Assembly: GCA_964568805.1 (NCBI GenBank)
Contig: CAZMRW010000072.1
Location: 1 to 24,164, forward strand
Source: CAZMRW01 sp964568805
Lineage (GTDB): Bacteria; Pseudomonadota; Gammaproteobacteria; Methylococcales; Methylomonadaceae
Reading direction: 5' to 3'
DNA length: 24,164 bases
Shown here: positions 1 through 8,904 of the stretch, piece after piece
Layout of the letters: every line of letters starts with the position of its first letter
How positions within the stretch are numbered: the first letter of the stretch is position 1
Translations under genes and position numbers: made by a program
The notes under the pieces: model-generated
Databases searched by the model: none
The model's input: only the letters and a program-made list of their open reading frames with translations
Told to the model about the DNA's origin: nothing

Positions 1-65
1 TATAGTTTAAATCAATTACTTATGCGATATCTTGAATTTAACAAAGTAGAATTAGAGTCAGCGAC

Positions 66-470
66 TTGACAGAATCGCTCGATTTTTTTTGCAATAAACT
101 GGGTCTGGGCGAAAGCCGCCGGTTCGACAGCGAGGCGGGCCGCTTTACTCTCGTGTATCTACACGCCCCCCTGGACGACCAGCAAGCCAGGAAGACGCAT
201 GCGCCCGAGATCGAACTCACCTTTAACTGGGATACGGAAGCGTATAGCGGCGGCCGAAACTTTGGCCATCTTGCCTTCGAAGTCGATAATATCTATGAAA
301 CCTGTCAAAAGCTGATGGACTCAGGCGTTCTGATCAACCGTCCGCCACGCGATGGGCACATGGCGTTTGTGCGATCGCCTGACAACATTTCGATTGAATT
401 TCTACAAAAAGGCGAGCCGCTGACACCGGCGGAGCCTTGGGTTTCGATGGCCAATACCGGGAGCTGGTGA
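66..470 (+). CDS. VOC-family glyoxalase I-like protein, 5' end disturbed
   Basis: The protein resembles lactoylglutathione lyase (glyoxalase I), which isomerises the hemithioacetal of methylglyoxal and glutathione. Visible features are the paired beta-alpha-beta layout of the vicinal oxygen chelate fold, an SLDFFCNKLGL segment at the start, a central GGRNFGHLAFEV strand with a likely metal-binding His, and a C-terminal SPDNISIEFLQK strand with a likely metal-binding Glu. From the TTG at 66 it has 134 residues and lacks the first beta strand that carries the first metal ligand. In the same frame, upstream of the TTG, the bases encode RIRVSDL, which is what that strand normally looks like, but a TAA at 39-41 closes the frame. 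An ATG at 22 in another frame reads MRYL, a typical start for this family, so one indel between about 34 and 48 would restore a normal gene. Family assignment is firm; the start is unresolved. Confidence 0.75.
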   Translation: MTESLDFFCNKLGLGESRRFDSEAGRFTLVYLHAPLDDQQARKTHAPEIELTFNWDTEAYSGGRNFGHLAFEVDNIYETCQKLMDSGVLINRPPRDGHMAFVRSPDNISIEFLQKGEPLTPAEPWVSMANTGSW

Positions 471-495
471 TTCTAAGTTGGCGAGGGCAAGAGTT

Positions 496-527
496 AAAAA
501 AACAGAGACCCTGCTCGTGATGTCTCT
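496..527 (-). terminator. intrinsic terminator of the membrane protein gene
   Basis: Read on the minus strand, a 6-bp stem (AGAGAC at 522-527 pairing with GTCTCT at 504-509, 12-nt loop) is followed after one base by seven T residues (502-496). It lies just past the stop codon at 541, so it should end the minus-strand transcript of that gene. The VOC gene on the other strand stops at 470. Confidence 0.65.
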
Positions 528-540
528 TGTATGAATGATC

Positions 541-1182
541 TTAACCCGTTTTTTCTGTGAAAATTTCTGGTTTGATGCTGCGTTGCAGGTCGAAAAAAAG
601 GTATAGTGAACTCAATAGTATGAAATAGTACCCATTCATTTCAGCAAGTTCTTCGTAAAGCACGTAAAATGTCACATCAAATACCTGCTCTTCAAACAGG
701 GTGCCGAGAATCAAAAACAGTCCGCCTGTGATCGCAAACAGGCCGGTTCGAGAGGCCAAAAGGTTAACCGCCATGCTTAGATAGCGCTGATGGTTTCGAA
801 TAAGCACAAAGGCAACCGATAGCCACAAGCTAGCCACCAGGATTTTTCGGCCCCAACCGCTACCGAGGAGTATCATCAATTGAGGAAAATCATGCTTCTC
901 AATATCAAACTCTCGCGTAATACAGGAAAAACTAAACAATGCGCCGATAAAGGGCAGAACTCTTTGGTCTTTTTGAACAATTAACATTGCCAGCGAACAC
1001 GCGACTCCTGAAATGAAAATTATCAAGACCTGCAAATTTTCCAGAATATTATCTTCTCTATAGATTTCAGTGTTTCCGCCTATCTCGACTTCATAATACA
1101 TCAATAAATTGGCCAGGATAAGGGGGCAAAAGGCGGCAATATTGCGGCCAATTACCAACAAGGTATTTGTTTGCAGGGTCAT
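541..1182 (-). CDS. uncharacterised multi-pass inner-membrane protein
   Basis: A 213-residue protein with about six hydrophobic segments (roughly residues 9-29, 50-69, 75-90, 102-127, 147-163 and 184-200). Short acidic motifs lie between or inside them: EDNILENLQ near 43-51, REFDIEK near 90-96 and YEELAEMNG near 176-184. Such acidic residues at membrane edges recur in small uncharacterised integral membrane families, but I cannot name one. I chose the ATG at 1182; a TTG at 1224 would add 14 residues. No clear Shine-Dalgarno sequence precedes either. It lies on the same strand as the aminotransferase gene and about 107 bp past its stop, so it could share that transcript. A terminator follows it. 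Being a real gene is likely from the hydrophobic pattern and terminator; the function is unknown. Confidence 0.7.
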   Translation of the reverse strand: MTLQTNTLLVIGRNIAAFCPLILANLLMYYEVEIGGNTEIYREDNILENLQVLIIFISGVACSLAMLIVQKDQRVLPFIGALFSFSCITREFDIEKHDFPQLMILLGSGWGRKILVASLWLSVAFVLIRNHQRYLSMAVNLLASRTGLFAITGGLFLILGTLFEEQVFDVTFYVLYEELAEMNGYYFILLSSLYLFFDLQRSIKPEIFTEKTG

Positions 1183-1289
1183 GGTGTAAACAAGGGCAAT
1201 CGATTGAGCCAAACCGGCGGGCAATGCAATTCAGCCCGCCGCAAGGGGTGATCTCTATTATTGGCGGCAGTAAAATACGAGCAGCCGGA

Positions 1290-2471
1290 CTAAACCGCGT
1301 TCCTGATTCGCTCCAGGGCGTTTTCCAGATTCGCCATGCTGGTGGCGATGGAAATCCGGATATGGCCGGGCGTACCGAATGCAGAGCCGGGTACCAGCGC
1401 AACGCCGGCCTTTTCGATCAGATATTCGGAAAACGCCAGATCGTCATCGATGCCGTCCAGACGGGCCAGCAGTTTTTCGACATTCGGGAACACATAAAAA
1501 GTGCCGTCGGTTTCCATGCAATCGACGCCATCGATCTTGTTCAGTTCCGACACCACATAATCGTGGCGTTTCTTGAATTCCACGCACATGTTGTTAATAA
1601 AACCTTGATCGCCTGTCAGTGCCGTCTCGGCGGCCACCTGGGATATCGACGTCGGATTGGACGTGCTTTGCGACTGCACCGTACACATGGCTTCGATCAG
1701 GTCGGCAGGACCCGCAGCATAGCCGATGCGCCATCCGGTCATCGAATAGGCCTTGGAGACGCCGTTCATGACCACGGTCCGATCATAAAGGTCGGGATGC
1801 GCGTTTAAAATATTAACGAAGGTTCCTTGCTTCCAAAGAATATGTTCATACATATCGTCGGTGGCAATGATAATATTCGGAAACTCCTTGAGCACATCGC
1901 CCAGGGCTTTCAACTCGTCCAGCGAATAGGCGATTCCGGACGGGTTGGAAGGGCTGTTGATGAAGATCAGGCGGGTTTTAGGCGTAATCGCGCCACGCAA
2001 TTGTTCAGGGGTAATCTTGAACTGTTGCGCCTGCGTAGTGTCAATTATAACCGGTACGCCGTCGGCGAGCAGCACCATATCCGGATAGGAGACCCAGAAA
2101 GGAGCGGGAATGATGACTTCATCGCCCGGATTAAGCAATGCTTGCGTCAGGTTGAATGAGCTTTGTTTGCCGCCGCAGGAAACCAGAACCTGCTTGGACT
2201 GGTATTCAAGACCGTTATCTTTTTTAAATTTATCGATTATTGCTTTTTTCAGGCTGGGAATGCCGTCGACCGCGGTATATTTGGTAAAGCCATTGGCCAG
2301 GGCCTTAACCGCAGCGGCTTTAATGTGTTCCGGTGTATCAAAGTCGGGTTCGCCCGCGCCCAGTCCAATGATATCTCTGCCGGCAGCGCGCATTTGCGCA
2401 GCTCTGGCCGTGATCGCCAGGGTCGGTGAAGGTTTGACTGACTGGACTCTGTTAGAAAGTTTGATGCTCAT
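1290..2471 (-). CDS. aspB: PLP-dependent aspartate aminotransferase (class I, subgroup Ib type)
   Basis: Transfers an amino group between aspartate and 2-oxoglutarate in the cytoplasm using pyridoxal phosphate. At 393 residues it has normal length for fold-type I aminotransferases of the Ib group. Visible motifs are GAGEPDFDTPEHI near the N-terminus (38-50), the SPSNPSG turn with its cofactor-contacting Asn (173-179), Asp205 and Tyr208 for the pyridine nitrogen and hydroxyl, the Schiff-base lysine Lys240 in SKAYSMTGWRIGY, and Arg372 in HIRISIATS for the substrate alpha-carboxylate. The ATG start is preceded by a weak GGCGGA and by a good sigma-70 promoter about 40 bp upstream. It is divergent from uvrB, an arrangement I associate with several gammaproteobacteria. 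Substrate specificity within the group (aspartate, also prephenate or others) cannot be fixed from sequence alone. Confidence 0.93.
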   Translation of the reverse strand: MSIKLSNRVQSVKPSPTLAITARAAQMRAAGRDIIGLGAGEPDFDTPEHIKAAAVKALANGFTKYTAVDGIPSLKKAIIDKFKKDNGLEYQSKQVLVSCGGKQSSFNLTQALLNPGDEVIIPAPFWVSYPDMVLLADGVPVIIDTTQAQQFKITPEQLRGAITPKTRLIFINSPSNPSGIAYSLDELKALGDVLKEFPNIIIATDDMYEHILWKQGTFVNILNAHPDLYDRTVVMNGVSKAYSMTGWRIGYAAGPADLIEAMCTVQSQSTSNPTSISQVAAETALTGDQGFINNMCVEFKKRHDYVVSELNKIDGVDCMETDGTFYVFPNVEKLLARLDGIDDDLAFSEYLIEKAGVALVPGSAFGTPGHIRISIATSMANLENALERIRNAV

Positions 2472-2508
2472 GTTCCGCCGTGTAAAATCAAAGTCTAAAA
2501 TATTGCAG

Positions 2509-2537
2509 ATTATACTCTATGTCGTGTGGCTTGCTAA
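2509..2537 (-). promoter_or_regulatory. sigma-70 promoter of the aminotransferase gene
   Basis: On the minus strand, a TTAGCA -35 element (2532-2537) and a perfect TATAAT -10 element (2509-2514) are separated by 17 bp. Transcription would start near 2502 and leave a leader of about 30 nt before the ATG at 2471. No LexA-type box is visible in this shared intergenic region, although uvrB is SOS-induced in Escherichia coli. Confidence 0.65.
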
Positions 2538-2577
2538 TAACCCCTTGCTAAAAAAACTATTTTTGAGACCCTGTTAA

Positions 2578-4584
<2,007 letters not shown>

Positions 4585-4679
4585 AGCAGAGTTTTTTCAT
4601 GATTTACAGTCGGCGTACTAAACAAGACTGGCTTATTCCTGTTTGAAAATTAACGATTGCACTTATGAGTTGAATCTAA

Positions 4680-4707
4680 GCGCAATAAAATTCGGCCATT
4701 TTTGCGC
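4680..4707. repeat. short hairpin downstream of uvrB
   Basis: GCGCAA (4680-4685) pairs with TTGCGC (4702-4707) around a 16-nt AT-rich loop. It lies about 95 bp past the uvrB stop and has no T run after it, so it is a weak candidate for transcript-end processing rather than a clear terminator. Confidence 0.35.
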
Positions 4708-4771
4708 CAATCTAACTTAATTCCAGGCAGGGCAGGGAGTTAGAATCAAATGCTACAAATTAATGACAGGC

Positions 4772-4794
4772 TTATCCACAGATTTTGTGGATAA
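4772..4794. promoter_or_regulatory. inverted pair of consensus DnaA boxes
   Basis: TTATCCACA (4772-4780) and its exact reverse complement TGTGGATAA (4786-4794) face each other across 5 bp. Each half is a perfect match to the high-affinity DnaA box TTATNCACA. They lie between uvrB and the secreted-protein gene with no replication gene nearby. The site could bind DnaA away from the origin, or simply be a hairpin that happens to carry this word. Confidence 0.5.
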
Positions 4795-4810
4795 CGCTAA
4801 TTTAAATTAG

Positions 4811-4844
4811 TTAAATCACCCCCGCAAAGCCGGAGGTGATTTAA
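4811..4844. terminator. strong hairpin, candidate bidirectional terminator
   Basis: A perfect 10-bp stem, TTAAATCACC (4811-4820) with GGTGATTTAA (4835-4844), closes a 14-nt loop that can form a further 3-bp CCG/CGG pairing. Short AT-rich tails lie on both sides (TTTT at 4845-4848). It sits between convergent genes, where a two-way terminator would be expected. Confidence 0.55.
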
Positions 4845-5002
4845 TTTTGCTGAAGGCAGCGGAAAAATGAAGTTCCTAGTCAACGTATACTGATAGTAAA
4901 AATGTTGTGATTTCTTTTGACTGGTTACGTTCGATATTTCCTGTATTCATGTCATAAAATAGGGGGCTATAGATGTTACGCCCTGTATAACACATTAAAA
5001 TG

Positions 5003-5779
5003 CTAGGGTTGTTGTAGAACACAGGTTCCATCAAGACCACCGTCGCGAACGTAATAGTCGATGGGTAGAGGCGGTAAGGGTGGGATAGGGGTGACATTGG
5101 TGGCGACGGAGGCTGAGATAACATTCAATCCTTTGCCCAAATAGACTGTTGCAACGGGGCGGGTTGTGCCGTTTATCTGTGTTAGTGGGACGCCATTGAC
5201 AGAAATATTGAGCACAGCACCGCTATTATCAAACAGTTTTACATACCGTTGATATAGACCGGTGTTGGGATTCCATGCACAACCGGGTTCCACTGTAGCG
5301 TAAGAATTCCCAGCAGCATAACTGGCAGCAGCGTATTCCAGGGTGCCGGTGCTGTCTTCTATATTGCCGAGATTGTTACAAGCACTCTCTGGTACGCTAA
5401 ACGAATAGCTATCAGCGATCTTTTTACTGATCGCTATAACGACTTTGTTATCAATTGGATATGGATCGTCAAAATTATGATTGAGCAAAACAGTGGTGCT
5501 TGGATTGCCATCAGTGACAGTTGTCCAATTGGCGCCGTTCAGCGACACGGCAGCGCTTATTTTATTTGGTGGATTAAATAGGCCGGCATCTGCTGCCGGC
5601 GTTAACACTGGCGGGTAAAGGGTTGGGTCGGCAACGGCACATTGCACCGTGCTAGAAGCATATGTTTTGCCGCTCGCTCCTATTTGTACGGTGGTATTAG
5701 CGGCCCAAGCTGACGAGCCAAGGCCCATAACAGCTGTACACGCGGCTACTCCCAAGGACGAGATTTTTTTGCTGTTCAT
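5003..5779 (-). CDS. secreted hypothetical protein
   Basis: A 258-residue protein that I do not recognise. It begins with a clear Sec signal peptide: a Lys pair, a hydrophobic core and an SAWA cleavage motif near residues 23-26. The mature part is rich in Ala, Asn, Thr, Val and Pro, with few Lys or Arg and four Cys, which suits an exported beta-rich protein. Near the C-terminus is a short proline-rich stretch (PIPPLPPLP) followed by a final segment ending in GTCVLQQP; no LPXTG, PEP-CTERM or other sorting motif is visible. The ATG start is preceded by AGAGAG about 10 nt upstream. It stands alone, with over 400 bp of non-coding DNA on its promoter side. Codon use and composition look more relaxed than in the housekeeping genes, which may point to acquired DNA. 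Confidence 0.7.
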   Translation of the reverse strand: MNSKKISSLGVAACTAVMGLGSSAWAANTTVQIGASGKTYASSTVQCAVADPTLYPPVLTPAADAGLFNPPNKISAAVSLNGANWTTVTDGNPSTTVLLNHNFDDPYPIDNKVVIAISKKIADSYSFSVPESACNNLGNIEDSTGTLEYAAASYAAGNSYATVEPGCAWNPNTGLYQRYVKLFDNSGAVLNISVNGVPLTQINGTTRPVATVYLGKGLNVISASVATNVTPIPPLPPLPIDYYVRDGGLDGTCVLQQP

Positions 5780-6208
5780 ATGTATTTACTCTCTACTATG
5801 GAAAAGTAATTAAATGGAGGCGTGAAACCGGGGTTACAAAGTTCCGCTTTATTTCCCTACAAAGCTTCAATCTATCATGTGAAGTTAAATTCAACCTTAA
5901 AAACATGAAACCAGTTCTGCAGCTTTGTGCAAAATTCTGATTTTATCGATCAAGCGAAAAACTCAATTAAATTTCAGTGTTTAGGGTGATTTTTCAAACT
6001 ATGGTCTTAGCGGGAATAGAACCAGCGAGGAGCCGACACGGGTAATATCCACAAAGTAAATCACCACGCTTATTCCGGATTAACGGTGAAGGAGGAAGCA
6101 TTTTGACAAGTCACAAACCTGTGGTTATTATTTAGTGCAGGAAACGGGAATGTTGCGTAAAAAGCTACCAGCAGCAACCGTTGATAGACACCCCTCGATG
6201 AAGACGGT
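5780..6208. other. non-coding stretch between the secreted-protein and SEC-C genes
   Basis: AT-rich sequence of about 430 bp with no supported gene on either strand. A good AAGGAGGA sequence near 6090 is followed by a TTG that opens only ten codons before a stop, so it is probably chance or a relic. The promoter of the secreted-protein gene must lie at its left end but I could not pick it with confidence. Confidence 0.4.
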
Positions 6209-7585
6209 TTACCTATCGTGCGTTATTCCTAACAACTGCCATAAAAAGTCGTAGGAAACGGGGGGCCGGTGTTGAACTTTGGCTTGCTGAGCTTCCTCGT
6301 GTTCGTAGGTATGCAGCAAGAATTTTACCTGTTTCAGTCCGTCCGGCGTTTGAATCGCCTCTCGCGGTGTTTGATCGTTCAATATCGGTAATGGCTCGTC
6401 AGCCCAATGGACAAAAAGTTCCCGAATTCTTTTCCCAATGAGTTCGGTCACTATCTCTGGCGGCAACGGCGCTGGTTCCGACGATGCTTTCGCCTCATGG
6501 GGCTGCAAATTAGCGAGCATCCCCTTGGGATCAGAGATTTCCCGGCTGACAAACACCACCGTTGTGCCTGCAACGGTTTCGAACCAGGGCCGACCTTCGT
6601 CAGCGTACAATTGAGTATGATAAGACACTTTGATCCGATCCGGACGTTTGCCTGCGTCAATGCTAAGGTTTCGGCGTGAGAGGCCATCCTCCCCTGCAAA
6701 AATGCGGCTCCAACCCTCATCACGACTGCCTTCAATGTTGGCTTCAGCGGACAAGACCCGGTCCAGGGCGTCCCAATCCTGAACTCGGTAATGGTCGGTC
6801 ACGAACAGCATCGGTTCTCCCGTCACATGATCAATCAGTTGCGGCATTTCAAAGGAGCCTACAAATAACTGAAGCCAGTGATAGGGAATGATGACGCTGG
6901 TGATTTCCTTGGCGAGGAGCGAATCCTGATCTACGCCTTCCAGTTCGTCGTTGAGTTCTTTTAATACGTTCCAACTTCGATGTCGGGGGAAGGAATATAT
7001 GGCGCCGGACAGTTCGAAATGATCTTTAACCGGCAGGATACGTGCCGCGATGAGGTCGTATTGATTTGCCTGCTGCGATCCGGATTTTTCTTGGACTATG
7101 ACTAGCGGGCGTTCGGGGACTATCACATCTTTCAGGGTCATGCCTGCGCCCTGGCGCACATCGACTATTTCGTAGAGTCTGAGCGGCATCGTTGCCAAAA
7201 GCTTGATCCACTGTCGCTGTTCGGCGGAGAAGAGCGGGCCGCCGCGTCCGAGTAGTAATTCAGAAACACGATGTTCCTGGTCTTTGAGGGTGATAAATCC
7301 ATCCGCCAGCAGCCACTCCATGGCATTGACCATAATGCCCGCATAGACATCTTCGGGCAACTCCTGAAGCTGGGCATATTCATCGTCGTCAAGGTCACCA
7401 AAAAAGCCTTCGTCAAGCGCGTCATAGACGGTTTGTCGATACTTCGCGAAAAGCCACTGGATGGCTTTGGGGCCTGCTTCGGCCTGATCGTACGCTTTCT
7501 GGGTTTCTGCGGCCCGCAAGCAGCACTGCTTATATTTTTTGCCGCTGCCGCAAGGACAGGGGTCGTTACGCCCTAGCTTTTTCAT
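6209..7585 (-). CDS. SEC-C zinc-motif protein with possible DUF2384-like C-terminus
   Basis: A 458-residue cytoplasmic protein. It opens with a SEC-C motif, NDPCPCGSGKKYKQCC, whose Cys10, Cys12, Cys21 and Cys22 should bind one zinc ion, as in the SecA tail. The middle of about 350 residues is unfamiliar, with no membrane segment. Near residues 395-430, a segment running PLPILNDQTPREAIQTPDG and then LKQVKFLL matches the pattern of the toxin-binding region of Xre/MbcA/ParS antitoxins (DUF2384: proline turn, TP, then G..V..LL). That second match is by eye and tentative. The ATG start fits the SEC-C motif position and a promoter 30 bp upstream. The gene stands alone, next to a resolvase relic, so it may be accessory. 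Function unknown. Confidence 0.8.
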   Translation of the reverse strand: MKKLGRNDPCPCGSGKKYKQCCLRAAETQKAYDQAEAGPKAIQWLFAKYRQTVYDALDEGFFGDLDDDEYAQLQELPEDVYAGIMVNAMEWLLADGFITLKDQEHRVSELLLGRGGPLFSAEQRQWIKLLATMPLRLYEIVDVRQGAGMTLKDVIVPERPLVIVQEKSGSQQANQYDLIAARILPVKDHFELSGAIYSFPRHRSWNVLKELNDELEGVDQDSLLAKEITSVIIPYHWLQLFVGSFEMPQLIDHVTGEPMLFVTDHYRVQDWDALDRVLSAEANIEGSRDEGWSRIFAGEDGLSRRNLSIDAGKRPDRIKVSYHTQLYADEGRPWFETVAGTTVVFVSREISDPKGMLANLQPHEAKASSEPAPLPPEIVTELIGKRIRELFVHWADEPLPILNDQTPREAIQTPDGLKQVKFLLHTYEHEEAQQAKVQHRPPVSYDFLWQLLGITHDR

Positions 7586-7614
7586 ATCAATTTAATCCGC
7601 TCATCAAGAGAAAA

Positions 7615-7646
7615 ATAATACCATGTTTGGGGAGTTAATTAACTCC
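7615..7646 (-). promoter_or_regulatory. SEC-C gene promoter overlapped by a 16-bp palindrome
   Basis: A perfect palindrome, GGAGTTAATTAACTCC (7631-7646), lies just upstream of a TATTAT -10 element (7615-7620, minus strand). The AT core of the palindrome would sit at the -35 position. Transcription would begin near 7608, about 23 nt before the ATG at 7585. A dimeric repressor bound here would block the promoter; no obvious repressor gene is adjacent except the small winged-helix protein at 8223-8471. Confidence 0.5.
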
Positions 7647-7896
7647 AACTTGAGGTCGCAATAGAGTTTCTGAAAAAACGTCGCTAAGGAAAAAGAAATC
7701 ATCACCAGTTTCCAGTGAACGGATGGACAACCTTGAAAGCGGTCCTTCAGCGGCCGCCATTGATTGACAGTTAATGGTCGTACGAAACTGCCAATAAACC
7801 AAAAGGGAGCCCTTTTGACATGGAAATTCTGCCTTCGTAACTGATTGAAAAATAAAGCACTTGAATGCATCAAAATGGCATGTCATTATTATCGCC
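7647..7896. other. non-coding stretch upstream of the resolvase relic
   Basis: Overlapping minus-strand frames here have no ribosome binding site and no recognisable protein pattern. In intact elements of this type the recombination (res) site usually lies just upstream of the resolvase gene, so a decayed site may be present, but I could not delimit one. Confidence 0.3.
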
Positions 7897-8226
7897 ATGA
7901 AAATAGGCTATGCTAGAGTTTCCATCGACGAACAAAATCTTGATTTGCAACTTGACTCACTCAAGGAGGCGGGGTGTGAAACCATATTCATGGATCAGGG
8001 GATCAGCGGTATCACCAGGGAACGGGCAGGGCTGTCAGAAGCTCTTGGGCCCTAGGAAAAGAAGATATACTGATTGTGTGGAAGTTGGACAGATTAGCCC
8101 GCTCTCTAGGAGGAAGTCCCAATGAAGATTTAAAAGCTCCGGGATGAAGGCATGGGTAAGGTGAAGATAGGAAAGACCCTCGGCATCGGCACATCAGCCG
8201 TGCAAAGGGTGCTAACGGAATTCTAA
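7897..8226 (+). pseudogene. serine resolvase/invertase, frameshifted and internally deleted
   Basis: The ATG at 7897 opens the typical N-terminus of small serine recombinases: KIGYARVS with the catalytic Ser after Arg, then QNLDLQLDSL and the FMDQGISG turn. The frame closes at a TAG at 8053-8055. One frame over, the protein resumes at once with LGKEDILIVWKLDRLARSL, the classic active-site segment with its Arg residues, so a single-base loss near 8046-8052 explains the break. That frame ends at a TGA soon after, and the C-terminal helix-turn-helix (KIGKTLGIGTSAVQRVL) appears back in the first frame at about 8137-8226. The intervening part of the catalytic domain and long helix is missing. At about 110 residues total against the usual 180-200, this cannot be functional. 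It marks a past transposon or integron-like insertion. Confidence 0.85.
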
Positions 8227-8471
8227 AAATTTGGGTTTAGGTCTGGAATTTGTTGAGGGCAAACACGGATATGAATACTTCTTGCTATACCCGGTACCCT
8301 TTCAATGAGTCCTAAATTTTCCAGTTTTAGCACCATCTGATGAACTGTTGGTGGGCTGACCCTGAAATAACGCTGCATGTCTGATTCAGAAGGTGGTCGA
8401 CCATTCAGTTTCGTATAGTGGTAAATAAATGAGAGATACTGACCTTGTTTTTCGGTGAAATTGGAAGCCAT
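8223..8471 (-). CDS. small winged-helix DNA-binding protein (LexA N-terminal/MarR-like)
   Basis: An 82-residue protein that is essentially one winged helix-turn-helix. Its helices run from FTEKQGQYLSFIYHYTKL, through RPPSESDMQRYFRVSPP, to the recognition helix TVHQMVLKLENLGLI, followed by a short wing (ERVPGIARSIHI). The layout matches the DNA-binding domain of LexA, but the self-cleaving peptidase domain is absent, so it is not LexA itself. Small stand-alone proteins of this kind are widespread near mobile elements. It converges on the resolvase relic and overlaps its last 4 bp. No clear Shine-Dalgarno sequence precedes the ATG. It could be an intact cargo or regulator left from the element. 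A target such as the palindrome at 7631-7646 is only a guess. Confidence 0.75.
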   Translation of the reverse strand: MASNFTEKQGQYLSFIYHYTKLNGRPPSESDMQRYFRVSPPTVHQMVLKLENLGLIERVPGIARSIHIRVCPQQIPDLNPNF

Positions 8472-8904
8472 AGAATTTAGTCAAAGATGAATTTCATATT
8501 TGCGTAATTAGGGGGACCACAGAAAAAGGAAAAAATTGTATGCTAGCTTCTACTATACGGTTCATTACTGTGTATTCCAGTCAAGGCAGCCACCTAGAAT
8601 TACTTGAAAGCAGCCAATAGTAATCTTAACCTAAAGCAGATTGACCGACAAAAAACGACCCAAACTCGACGGTCGAGCCGAAGCAGTGAACGGCAGCTAC
8701 TGCCTTCAGAGCGGCCTTTTTAGGCGGATATTCGGGAAAGGCAGTTCGGTGGGCAAGGGGCGTCGATGCCCGTTTCCGCGAGTAATTAAACCGACTCGCT
8801 TCGCTGTCATCCTAAAAAAGACCGCTTTTCAGAAATACTGGCATAAATACTTAGTAGAGATGAATTTCGAATACCACTGGCTGTTCAACTTTCTGGGGTC
8901 TCCT
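8472..8904. other. non-coding stretch with nested inverted repeats
   Basis: No gene is supported. It holds several dyads: CTCGAC-G-GTCGAG (8665-8677), GGCAG-cta-CTGCC (8692-8704), and the longer-range pair listed separately. A plus-strand open frame starting at 8641 runs antisense into the outer-membrane gene and lacks protein-like pattern, so I treat it as spurious. The stretch lies just past the stop of the efflux operon and could provide its transcript end. Confidence 0.4.
8710..8826. repeat. long-range inverted repeat, possible decayed miniature element
   Basis: AGCGGCCTTTTTAGG (8710-8724) is repeated in inverted form as CCTAAAAAAGACCGCT (8811-8826) with one substitution and one extra A. 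The two arms enclose about 86 bp. On the minus strand the right arm reads as a G+C word followed by a T run, so it might also serve in termination of the efflux operon. Confidence 0.4.

Noticed and set aside
2472..2577. LexA (SOS) box before uvrB
   Set aside because: No CTG-N10-CAG palindrome or close variant was found in the intergenic region.
6085..6135. Possible leader peptide after AAGGAGGA (ten codons from a TTG)
   Set aside because: It is too short and has no downstream gene on that strand to regulate; the SEC-C gene lies on the opposite strand.
8223..8471. Full LexA repressor
   Set aside because: Only the winged-helix part is present; the Ser-Lys self-cleavage domain is missing.
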